Part shown: piece by piece, positions 1 to 5,446 of the stretch
Layout of the letters: the number at the start of each line of letters is the position of its first letter
Numbering within the stretch: the stretch's first letter is position 1
Source: CBDDRG01 sp051306415
GTDB lineage: Bacteria > Pseudomonadota > Gammaproteobacteria > Pseudomonadales > Porticoccaceae
DNA: 5,446 nt
Assembly (NCBI GenBank): GCA_051306415.1
Contig: JBPPNE010000329.1
Span: forward strand, 1-5,446
Direction of reading: 5' to 3'
Position numbers and translations under genes: made by a program
The notes under the pieces: model-generated
The model's input: the letters and a program-made list of their open reading frames with translations, nothing else
Database searches by the model: none
What the model was told of the DNA's origin: nothing

Positions 1-737
1 CACAGCGAGCCCGAATACCACCACAGCAGCAGGGCGGTGACGATCAGCGTGATGCCGAAAAATCCAATCACCCCGCGGGCGCCATCAGCGATATCGCCGG
101 TGGACTTGGCGAAGCCGATGATGCGGACATCGATATTGTCCGACTCGAACTTGGCGCGGATATTGGTCTCCAGATCGCGCGCCACCTTCTGATAGTCCAG
201 CGGCAGCCGCGTGGTCGGATCGCGGTCGATCAACTCGGCGCGAATCAGCGCGCCGGAGAAATCGCTGGCCACCAGGCTGCCGAGCCGTCCCGACTTGATG
301 ATGTTGTTGCGCACCACCGGCATCCATTCCTCAGTGGGTTGGAACTCCGCCGGCACCACATTGCCGCCGGAAAAGCCATCTTCGACTACCTCAACGTAAA
401 CCACATTCGGGGTAAAGATAGAAGTAACCGTGGCGCGAGCCACACCCTGCAGAAAGAACACTTCATCACTCGCAGCGCGTAACGCCTTGAAGAATTCGGG
501 ATTGAATATGGTGCCTTCCTTCTGGATCAGGGCAACAATGATCTGATTGCCGGTACCGAAGTCGCCCTGATATTTGACCAGGGTCTGGATATAGTCGTGC
601 TTCAGTGGCAGCAGTTTTTCGAAGCCGGCATCCACCCGCAGATCCAGCGCCTTGTAACCAGTGAACGCCGTCAATGCGGCAAAAAACACCAGGATCAGCA
701 ACCGATTGCCGAACATCACGCGTACTACCGAATCCAT
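1..737 (-). CDS. MMPL/RND family inner-membrane exporter, N-terminal part (cut by left edge)
   Basis: Reading from the ATG at 737, the frame stays open to the window edge, giving 245 residues without a stop. Seen: a short cytoplasmic start, a first membrane helix at about residues 12-28, then a periplasmic region of about 190 residues, then a second helix at about 222-240 ending in LLLWWYSGSL. The segments VDAGFEKLLPLKHDYIQT (35-52), FTPNVVYVEVVEDGFSGGN (108-126) and GFAKSTGDIADGA (208-220) match what I recall of the MMPL/RND 'predicted exporter' family (COG1033-like, relatives of the hopanoid exporter HpnN). Such proteins are proton-driven pumps of usually 750-900 residues with two helix-porter repeats, so roughly the first third is present here. 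It is the fourth gene of the run, 51 bases after the propeller gene, and probably co-transcribed with it. Substrate unknown; a hydrophobic molecule is inferred from family and neighbours. The catalytic helices (TM4-like region) lie outside the window. Confidence 0.92.
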   Translation of the reverse strand, partial: MDSVVRVMFGNRLLILVFFAALTAFTGYKALDLRVDAGFEKLLPLKHDYIQTLVKYQGDFGTGNQIIVALIQKEGTIFNPEFFKALRAASDEVFFLQGVARATVTSIFTPNVVYVEVVEDGFSGGNVVPAEFQPTEEWMPVVRNNIIKSGRLGSLVASDFSGALIRAELIDRDPTTRLPLDYQKVARDLETNIRAKFESDNIDVRIIGFAKSTGDIADGARGVIGFFGITLIVTALLLWWYSGSL

Positions 738-743
738 CGTACT

Positions 744-749
744 TCCCCT
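744..749 (-). promoter_or_regulatory. Ribosome binding site of the RND exporter gene
   Basis: AGGGGA lies six bases before the ATG at 737 and fixes that start. The conserved family sequence begins right after it, and no other suitable start is nearby. Confidence 0.75.
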
Positions 750-788
750 TGTGCCACCAATTCTTGTATTCGTATTTATGTGTCTGTG

Positions 789-1889
789 CTATTTGTCGAT
801 GGAAAACGGTTGCGCGCCCATGGATCCAAACAGAATGACCGAATCATCGGCAACGCGTTGGACTGACATCAGATTGCTGAAGCCCGGATAGGCGATTTTT
901 TCTGCTGCTACCGTTGCCTGCTGACTTTGCAGTTTCAATAACGTGCCGCCGTCGGCAACCGCCAGAAACCTGTTTGCGGACAGTTCGATCATATCGTTGA
1001 TGTTGGCAAGGGTTGCAGTTTCGATCTTGGTCCAGGTCTCGCCTAGATCAACCGATCGAAACAGATGGCCGCGCAGACCGTAGGCAAAAATGTCGCCGGA
1101 GGAAAGCTGCCGGATCCCAAAGAAGGTGCCCTCGTAGGGCGATTTGATGATTCGCCACTGCTGGTCGGCCTGAGCAGCGGGACGATATCTCAATAGCGTA
1201 CCCAGCTCACCCACCACCAGAAACTCGTCGCCCAGCTTCAGGATGGAATACAAATTTGGCTCCGGTTCCTGCCCCTGTGCCTCCAAAAGGTCGTAGAGCG
1301 GACCTGCATCCAAAGACGCCCAAGTCTTGCCGCCGTCGGCCGTCGTCAGCAATAGCGAGAACGCTCCAACGGCGATGCCATTGTGTTTGTCACTGAATTC
1401 GATACCCAGCACGGGCTTCGGCAAATCGCCGTTCGGCATCGGATCCTGATACTGGATTTCCCAGTTCTCACCACCATCGGTGGTGTGCAGGATCAGCGCA
1501 TCGTGTCCGCCAGCCCAGCCTTCCCGCTCATCGACAAAAGTAACCGTGGTCAACAAGCGCTGGGTCGGCACATTGGCCTGCCGCCACTCCAAACCCTTGC
1601 CAGCCGCCGCTGGCACCGAATAAACAATATTGCCGTAGGCACCCACTGCCACCAGGCGATCGCCCGCTCGCGCCGATGCATTCAGCAGCGCCTTGCTCGC
1701 CAATGCAGAGGGCATGGCTGGTATTTGACGGGGCAGATCGGCGGCATGTAGCTGCGTCGCGGCAACAGCACTGACTAGAGCGGGAAAGAGAAAAGTGATA
1801 CCTGCTTTGCGTACCAGGTGTGGACAAAAAGAAGACAGGGCTGAAAGCAATCTTCGGCTTTGTCGAGGCAGGCGCTTAATATACTGCAT
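789..1889 (-). CDS. Secreted YCF48/BNR-like beta-propeller protein
   Basis: The protein is 366 residues from the ATG at 1889. The N-terminus carries basic residues (KR, RQSRR, RK), a hydrophobic core at about 30-46 and a probable signal peptidase site at TQLHA-ADLP (residue 49), so it should be periplasmic or envelope-exposed. The mature part shows about seven repeats of the pattern 'xxVGxxGxLLxTxDGGxxW': near 79-102, 124-143 (HTTDGGENW), 169-190 (TTADGGKTW), 222-245, 266-286 (RSVDLGETW), 307-320 and 350-363. This is typical of the photosystem II stability factor Ycf48 (HCF136) and BNR propellers; seven units suit a seven-bladed propeller. Ycf48 aids photosystem II assembly in phototrophs, but nothing here suggests photosynthesis. 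Next to an RND pump, a role as periplasmic partner or assembly factor for the pump is inferred, not shown. The frame is open upstream to 2057, but only from a TTG without support. Confidence 0.9.
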   Translation of the reverse strand: MQYIKRLPRQSRRLLSALSSFCPHLVRKAGITFLFPALVSAVAATQLHAADLPRQIPAMPSALASKALLNASARAGDRLVAVGAYGNIVYSVPAAAGKGLEWRQANVPTQRLLTTVTFVDEREGWAGGHDALILHTTDGGENWEIQYQDPMPNGDLPKPVLGIEFSDKHNGIAVGAFSLLLTTADGGKTWASLDAGPLYDLLEAQGQEPEPNLYSILKLGDEFLVVGELGTLLRYRPAAQADQQWRIIKSPYEGTFFGIRQLSSGDIFAYGLRGHLFRSVDLGETWTKIETATLANINDMIELSANRFLAVADGGTLLKLQSQQATVAAEKIAYPGFSNLMSVQRVADDSVILFGSMGAQPFSIDK

Positions 1890-1895
1890 GGGCTG

Positions 1896-1901
1896 CTTCC
1901 T
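1896..1901 (-). promoter_or_regulatory. Ribosome binding site deciding the start of the YCF48-like gene
   Basis: AGGAAG lies six bases before the ATG at 1889. This supports that start over the longer in-frame reading from a TTG at 2057, which would put 56 non-conserved-looking residues ahead of the signal peptide. Confidence 0.7.
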
Positions 1902-2039
1902 GGGATTCCTGGGAGGACTCTCTGTTTTAGTTTTTTGCGGCTCGATTCTTCGGCTTATTGATAACCACGCGCAGAGCGAGTGGCTGAATTGCCACAGCAT
2001 CCAGCATTTTAGTTGTTCATCCGTAAATATCGCCCGCGT

Positions 2040-2057
2040 TTGGCGATCTAGTGCCAA
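2040..2057. repeat. Dyad TTGGC-N8-GCCAA, possible operator
   Basis: A perfect 5-bp inverted repeat with an 8-base spacer is followed directly by a second small palindrome, GCCAACTGGC (2053-2062), which shares its right arm. The size and spacing resemble binding sites of dimeric regulators. It lies about 150 bases ahead of the YCF48-like start, where an upstream operator could be. Short dyads arise by chance, so this is weak evidence. Confidence 0.25.
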
Positions 2058-2110
2058 CTGGCGTGGAACTGTGGGTGCCGCAAATCAGCTTTGCGCTTTT
2101 CCTAACATTC

Positions 2111-2152
2111 GGACTGCTGTCAGACAGCTATAAAACCGTTCGACAGCAGTCC
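2111..2152 (-). repeat. Perfect 11-bp inverted repeat (stem-loop) after the DUF1329 gene
   Basis: The arms are GGACTGCTGTC (2111-2121) and GACAGCAGTCC (2142-2152), with a 20-base loop. The structure starts 22 bases downstream of the DUF1329 TAA. In transcripts of the minus strand it is not followed by a U-run, so it is not a standard intrinsic terminator. It could be an mRNA stability or processing element giving different levels of the upstream and downstream gene pairs, a Rho-related end, or a protein site. A smaller palindrome, GCTGT-CAG-ACAGC (2116-2128), overlaps one arm and could form an alternative hairpin. Confidence 0.6.
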
Positions 2153-2174
2153 ACACACTTGCAGTTGACAGACG

Positions 2175-3590
2175 TTACCGAACGCCAGCGCGACGGATAG
2201 CGGCTGGCGTGTACTCGTTGGGCTCGGGGCGCCAGGTGAAACTCGGCCCAGGACCATCGTTGTCAACGCCAAAAACCACCATTCGACCGCCAGTGATATC
2301 GTATTGAGAAATGAGGGTATCACTCATAAAACCGACGTCGTACCAGTTCACTGGATGCAGTTCATACAACCGCCACAACTGGCCCCGCAGATCATAGTTA
2401 TCGTGAATCAGCGGCCACCAGCTGTCCTCGTCCAGAAAAAATACGCGCTTGCTGTAGACGTGGCTGATGCCTTTGCGCAAGGTCCCCACTATCTTCCAAA
2501 CCCGATGCAGCTCATAACGCGCCAGATCCTGATTGAGACGCCCTTCCTTGGTGACGATATCCGTCACCTTGGTGTTGCCGCTATGCAGGGTGTAGGCGTT
2601 ATAGGGAACATACAGCTCCTGACGGCCTTCCAGCGTCCAGTCGTAGCGCTCGTTCGGGCTCAGCCAGCCCCAGCGCTGGTCCGTGGTCGCCAATCCGTCA
2701 GTACCGGTCGAGGGGTAGTCGTGGATGATTTGCGGCGCCCGCTTGACCCGGCGTTGACCAGGGTTATAAAGCCATGCCTGGCGCTGGTGCTTGGTGTACA
2801 CCATCGGGTCGACGGCGAGAATGACCTGACCCGCGGACTTGGCCGGTGATACCACCGTCTGATTGGCGTGAATGCCCGTGCCAATCGTTTCGGGATCAAA
2901 GGTCTCCACTTTGTTCTCCGGCAGGCTCCAGGGCCGGTAAGCCTTGATCGAGATCTTGCCGATCTGGAAAGCACCCGTGGTCGCCACCGGGGCAGTGTTG
3001 TCCCAGTATTGCTGATAAGGTTGCTGGGGCTTGGTGATCACATTCATCAGCGCTTCGCCACCGTTGTGGGGCACCGGAAAGGCCCAGGCGATGACAGCGT
3101 TCTTGAAACCGACTTCTCCCTTCGCATTAGCCGTTGCCTCTGCCCGCGGTGCATTTTCCAGCGCGGCCTTGTACACATACTCCGGGAACACCATGCTGCG
3201 TCGGGTCGGGTAGATGTTCATCTTGTAGTCGGGATAGGTCTCGAACATCTTCTTGTGACCTTCGCTCAACTTGTCCGCATACTGCCTGTAGTTCTGCGCG
3301 GTGATGGTGAAGGTCGGTTTGTCTGCCGCAAACGGATCCGGAAGGAAACCCCCGGGCTTGAAACTCGACGGCACCGGTATCGATTCCAACTTCCACTCCG
3401 GTATCGTGCGCTCGGCGTTGCCGGCACGAATGGCTCCGGACGGAGTCAACTCGGTACCTGTCAGACCCAGCTTGGCCAGCTCGTCCGGCGTGGCTTTTGC
3501 CCACGCCGGGGAGGCCGTCACCGACGCAATCGCCAGCGCGACCGTAGCGGTAGCCACCCACCGCTGCTTCTTTTCTTTAATGTTGAACAT
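2175..3590 (-). CDS. DUF1329 family secreted protein (LolA/LolB-like, envelope)
   Basis: The protein has 471 residues, close to the usual family size of about 450. A Sec signal peptide is clear: basic KEKKQR (5-10), hydrophobic core 11-29 and a cleavage site at PAWA-KATP (residue 31). No lipobox cysteine is present, so a soluble periplasmic protein is expected. Family hallmarks are ELTPSGAIRAGNAERTIPEW (47-66), EGRQELYVPYNAYTL (321-335), RYELHRVWKIVGTLRKG (358-374), RVFFLDEDSWW (382-392) and DNYDLRGQLWRLYE (397-410). DUF1329 proteins are commonly placed with the LolA/LolB-like lipid-binding fold, and are often annotated as outer-membrane lipoprotein-sorting proteins, but no biochemical role is established to my knowledge. 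The gene follows the DUF1302 barrel gene by 96 bases, the usual pairing. A periplasmic carrier for a hydrophobic ligand between the membranes is inferred. Confidence 0.95.
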   Translation of the reverse strand: MFNIKEKKQRWVATATVALAIASVTASPAWAKATPDELAKLGLTGTELTPSGAIRAGNAERTIPEWKLESIPVPSSFKPGGFLPDPFAADKPTFTITAQNYRQYADKLSEGHKKMFETYPDYKMNIYPTRRSMVFPEYVYKAALENAPRAEATANAKGEVGFKNAVIAWAFPVPHNGGEALMNVITKPQQPYQQYWDNTAPVATTGAFQIGKISIKAYRPWSLPENKVETFDPETIGTGIHANQTVVSPAKSAGQVILAVDPMVYTKHQRQAWLYNPGQRRVKRAPQIIHDYPSTGTDGLATTDQRWGWLSPNERYDWTLEGRQELYVPYNAYTLHSGNTKVTDIVTKEGRLNQDLARYELHRVWKIVGTLRKGISHVYSKRVFFLDEDSWWPLIHDNYDLRGQLWRLYELHPVNWYDVGFMSDTLISQYDITGGRMVVFGVDNDGPGPSFTWRPEPNEYTPAAIRRAGVR

Positions 3591-3598
3591 CACGCACA

Positions 3599-3604
3599 CT
3601 CCTC
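3599..3604 (-). promoter_or_regulatory. Ribosome binding site deciding the DUF1329 start
   Basis: GAGGAG lies eight bases before the ATG at 3590. An in-frame GTG at 3599 overlaps this site and would have no proper spacing, so the ATG is chosen and the protein starts MFNIKEKK. Confidence 0.8.
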
Positions 3605-3628
3605 AAATTTATTCTTTTGCTGCTAATT

Positions 3629-3667
3629 TTTAGGGAACTTCTTTAGGAGCTCTCTTTAGGAACTTGG
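3629..3667. repeat. Three 13-base tandem repeats in the DUF1302-DUF1329 gap
   Basis: On the plus strand the units TTTAGGGAACTTC, TTTAGGAGCTCTC and TTTAGGAACTTGG begin at 3629, 3642 and 3655, exactly 13 bases apart. All share TTTAGG and a similar tail. They fill much of the 96-base space between the DUF1302 stop and the DUF1329 ribosome binding site. They may be a degenerate small duplication or a site for a repeated binding event; function unknown. Confidence 0.5.
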
Positions 3668-3686
3668 CTTTTTTAAAGCTGCCCCT

Positions 3687-5420
3687 TCAGAAGCTGTACT
3701 TGAAAATCGCCGAGACGTTGTCTTTGTCTTCGTTGAGACCGGCAGAACCGACCCAGGTCGAATAGCCCAACTCCAGCGAGGTCCGGGTCAAGTAAGTGAA
3801 CAGCACGCTGGCACGAATTACCCGCTGACCTTCCACCATCGCCCCGCTCTGGAAGGGCTGATAGCCATTGACGTTGTGCAGAAACACCAGGGTTGGATTC
3901 ACGTTGATATTGGCAAAGGCGTTGTTGTATTCAAGCCCGGCAACCGCAGCGTAACCCCAGGAAAATTCGGTGATGGGCCGATCCAGCGCATCCACTCCCC
4001 AAAAGTTGCCACGGTCAAAGGGAGAGTTGGTCTGCCGGCGATCGGTCGGATCACCCTTGTCCAGGTCTTCAATCCATTCGGCGTTGACATCGAACACCAA
4101 ATTGATCTTGTTTGCACCCAGCAACTGCGTGCCGGCGGAGTAGGTCAAGCTGCCCAGGTAAGTCCACATGTTGCTGTTGGCGATGTCACAGCCCGGAACC
4201 AGGACATTGGGGAGGGCTCCCGCGGTCGCAAAACCGCCGATGCCGCTGAAGTTCCGACATTGCCGCGTATCGTAGAAGTTGGGCCTGAAGTTCAATTCGG
4301 TTTGAAACGACATGCCAGAGTCGCCTGGCAGCTCGCCGGACAGAGACACCGCGTAGGTATCCTGGTCCTCAGCGTATATCCACTTGTAGCCACCGCGCTG
4401 GGTGTCAGCAGGGCCATAGGGCGTATGACGGGCTGCGGGATCGTAGCCGATATAGGGCGAAAACGCATGAGATCTGACCCAATACATACCGAGATCAGCG
4501 CCATTCCAGGAATCGATGATCGTGTGCAGCGCAACACCCCACTGGCCACCGTCGGGTTCGTCACGGCCGGCATAGGCCAGACCAGGCAAAAGATCGGGGT
4601 TGTAGCCCTGTCCCAAATTGTCGCCTGGATTGAACAATGTACCGACAGGGAAAAAGATCGAGTTGCGCCAGTTCCAGACGTAATAGGCTTCCAGTGCCAT
4701 ATTTTCCGTCAAGCCGATGGAGGCGTATACCAGCTCCTGCGGCATCAAGGTCTCCTTGACCTCTGTACCCGGCGTTGTGGTCTTGCCCAGGTCCACCGGG
4801 TTCTGCATCTGGCTGATACCACCGCTCAGGATATTGCTCTCACCCCAGTTAACTACCTGCTTGCCCACACGCACATTCAACGGATGTTCACCAACATCCC
4901 AGTCACCGTAAACGAAAAAATCGAGAATGCGGAATTTGTTGCCCGCAGTAGTTTGCGCATCGTCAGCAATGCCGTTTGTGCTGGGTGCGCCGCTGGCCAG
5001 TCGAGCAACAGACGGCCCTGGAATAGGGCGTTCGCAGTTGGTGCAATCCTTGTTCATGATCGTGTAATCATAGATATAGGACAGGCGCGTAAAAAACCCG
5101 TAATTGTCCTTCTTGAGGCCTATATCACTGATCAGCGACAGTGGCGAACTGTAAATATCCCCTGGGTCCGGGAATACGTTCTGAGTGCCGGTTGCCACCA
5201 CCGTGCCGCCCTTGGGGTCAGCACCCTTCACGCGCATCGCCGCGCTGGCACTGAAGGTGGTGTCGATAAAACCTTCCCATGATGGATCGTCAAAGGTAAG
5301 GGGAAGGGCGTGCGCCTGAGCGATATTCAGAAGCCCCATGCAGATGGCGCTCTGCACTAGTCGTCGCCGAAGATTCGGCGCCCGTTTTACCGGCCTTGAA
5401 GCATTGATAGGAATAATCAC
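3687..5420 (-). CDS. DUF1302 family outer-membrane beta-barrel protein
   Basis: The protein has 577 residues from a GTG start. The N-terminus has a basic stretch (RPVKRAP, LRRR), a hydrophobic core at about 21-34 and a signal peptidase site near AQAHA-LPLT (residue 38). The mature protein has many short alternating amphipathic strands (for example 442-450, 505-515, 536-545) and ends in IFKYSF with a C-terminal phenylalanine, the usual signal for insertion by the BAM complex. DUF1302 hallmarks are VRVGKQVVNWGESN (183-196), GGISQMQNPVDLGK (200-213), PGTEVKETLMPQELVYASIG (217-236) and the following LEAYYVWNW (243-251). Four cysteines remain after signal removal (C126, C129, C388, C411), which could form disulfides in loops. 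No function is firmly established for the family; it is often found next to DUF1329 in gene clusters for hydrophobic compounds. An outer-membrane channel or receptor for such a ligand is inferred. Confidence 0.95.
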   Translation of the reverse strand: MIIPINASRPVKRAPNLRRRLVQSAICMGLLNIAQAHALPLTFDDPSWEGFIDTTFSASAAMRVKGADPKGGTVVATGTQNVFPDPGDIYSSPLSLISDIGLKKDNYGFFTRLSYIYDYTIMNKDCTNCERPIPGPSVARLASGAPSTNGIADDAQTTAGNKFRILDFFVYGDWDVGEHPLNVRVGKQVVNWGESNILSGGISQMQNPVDLGKTTTPGTEVKETLMPQELVYASIGLTENMALEAYYVWNWRNSIFFPVGTLFNPGDNLGQGYNPDLLPGLAYAGRDEPDGGQWGVALHTIIDSWNGADLGMYWVRSHAFSPYIGYDPAARHTPYGPADTQRGGYKWIYAEDQDTYAVSLSGELPGDSGMSFQTELNFRPNFYDTRQCRNFSGIGGFATAGALPNVLVPGCDIANSNMWTYLGSLTYSAGTQLLGANKINLVFDVNAEWIEDLDKGDPTDRRQTNSPFDRGNFWGVDALDRPITEFSWGYAAVAGLEYNNAFANINVNPTLVFLHNVNGYQPFQSGAMVEGQRVIRASVLFTYLTRTSLELGYSTWVGSAGLNEDKDNVSAIFKYSF

Positions 5421-5427
5421 GGCATCA

Positions 5428-5432
5428 CCCTC
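5428..5432 (-). promoter_or_regulatory. Ribosome binding site of the DUF1302 gene (GTG start)
   Basis: GAGGG lies seven bases before the GTG at 5420. The GTG start gives a complete signal peptide, whereas the next methionine (residue 28) falls inside the hydrophobic core and would destroy it. The short sequence further upstream to the window edge has several stops and reads as untranslated leader; any promoter lies outside the window. Confidence 0.7.
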
Positions 5433-5446
5433 TAGTTATTTAGTTA

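Larger units (their letters stand above)
1890..2174 (-). other. 285-base gap between the DUF1329 and YCF48-like genes
   Basis: No gene is supported here. On the transcribed strand the gap holds, in order, a perfect 11-bp inverted repeat 22 bases after the DUF1329 stop, a TTGGC-N8-GCCAA dyad near the middle, a weak imperfect hairpin (1965-1983) and the ribosome binding site of the next gene. The length is more than enough for a separate promoter, so the YCF48-like and RND genes may have their own start of transcription. I could not place a convincing -35/-10 pair. Confidence 0.5.

Noticed and set aside
1965..1983. Imperfect hairpin CCACTCGC-TCT-GCGCGTGG on the minus strand
   Set aside because: It has a mismatch inside a short stem, no U-run and no other context. 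It was kept only as a remark on the gap.
1890..2057. 56-residue N-terminal extension of the YCF48-like protein
   Set aside because: It would start at a TTG with no clear ribosome binding site, and would bury the signal peptide inside the protein. The ATG at 1889 has AGGAAG at good spacing.
2043..2060. Possible sigma-54 promoter (TGGCAC on the minus strand)
   Set aside because: The -24 half TGGCAC is present, but the downstream half at the required spacing reads CC rather than the needed GC, and there is no TTGC element.
2129..2134. Possible -10 box TATAGC in the loop of the inverted repeat
   Set aside because: No acceptable -35 element lies 16-18 bases upstream, and the site lies within a hairpin loop.
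2868..3626. 252-codon plus-strand open frame opposite the DUF1329 gene
   Set aside because: It is antisense to conserved DUF1329 coding sequence, with no family motif and an arginine/glycine/leucine-rich shadow composition.
3668..3680. Possible terminator hairpin GCTTT-AAA-AAAGC after the DUF1302 stop
   Set aside because: The stem is only five pairs with a 3-base loop, is AT-rich and has no trailing U-run. Genes continue in the same direction right after it.
3876..5282. Long 468-codon open frame on the plus strand, opposite the DUF1302 gene
   Set aside because: It lies wholly antisense to a clear family member with signal peptide and conserved motifs. The translation has no recognisable domain, and such mirror frames are common in GC-rich genes.

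Overview
The window holds four protein-coding genes, all on the minus strand and read from the right edge to the left edge. They look like one operon or two closely coupled transcription units. The composition is moderately GC-rich, Shine-Dalgarno sites are clear, each of the three complete genes has a signal peptide, and there is an outer-membrane barrel. This points to a Gram-negative proteobacterium. The gene set and order are most familiar from Pseudomonas-like and marine Gammaproteobacteria or Betaproteobacteria, but species-level placement is not possible from the sequence alone.

Layout in transcription order: (1) 5420-3687, a DUF1302 family outer-membrane protein, with a GTG start and a signal peptide. 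(2) A 96-base gap carrying three 13-base tandem repeats. (3) 3590-2175, a DUF1329 protein, a secreted periplasmic family usually linked to LolA/LolB-type lipid-binding folds. (4) A 285-base gap with a perfect 11-bp inverted repeat just after the DUF1329 stop and a TTGGC-N8-GCCAA dyad. No terminator or convincing promoter could be placed there. (5) 1889-789, a YCF48/BNR-type beta-propeller protein, secreted. (6) A 51-base gap with a strong ribosome binding site. (7) 737 to the left edge, the first 245 codons of an MMPL/RND-type exporter, cut by the window. No gene-free stretch exceeds 300 bases, and no RNA gene, mobile element or CRISPR array was seen.

Taken together, the products cover each envelope layer: an inner-membrane RND pump, a periplasmic LolA-like protein, a periplasmic propeller and an outer-membrane barrel. 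This is a recurrent but poorly characterised gene neighbourhood. The best inference is an envelope route for a hydrophobic molecule (lipid, steroid, hydrocarbon or similar). The direction of transport and the substrate cannot be read from this window. The main items for follow-up are this module as an undescribed trafficking system, the hairpin that divides it into two gene pairs, and the tandem repeat between the first two genes.
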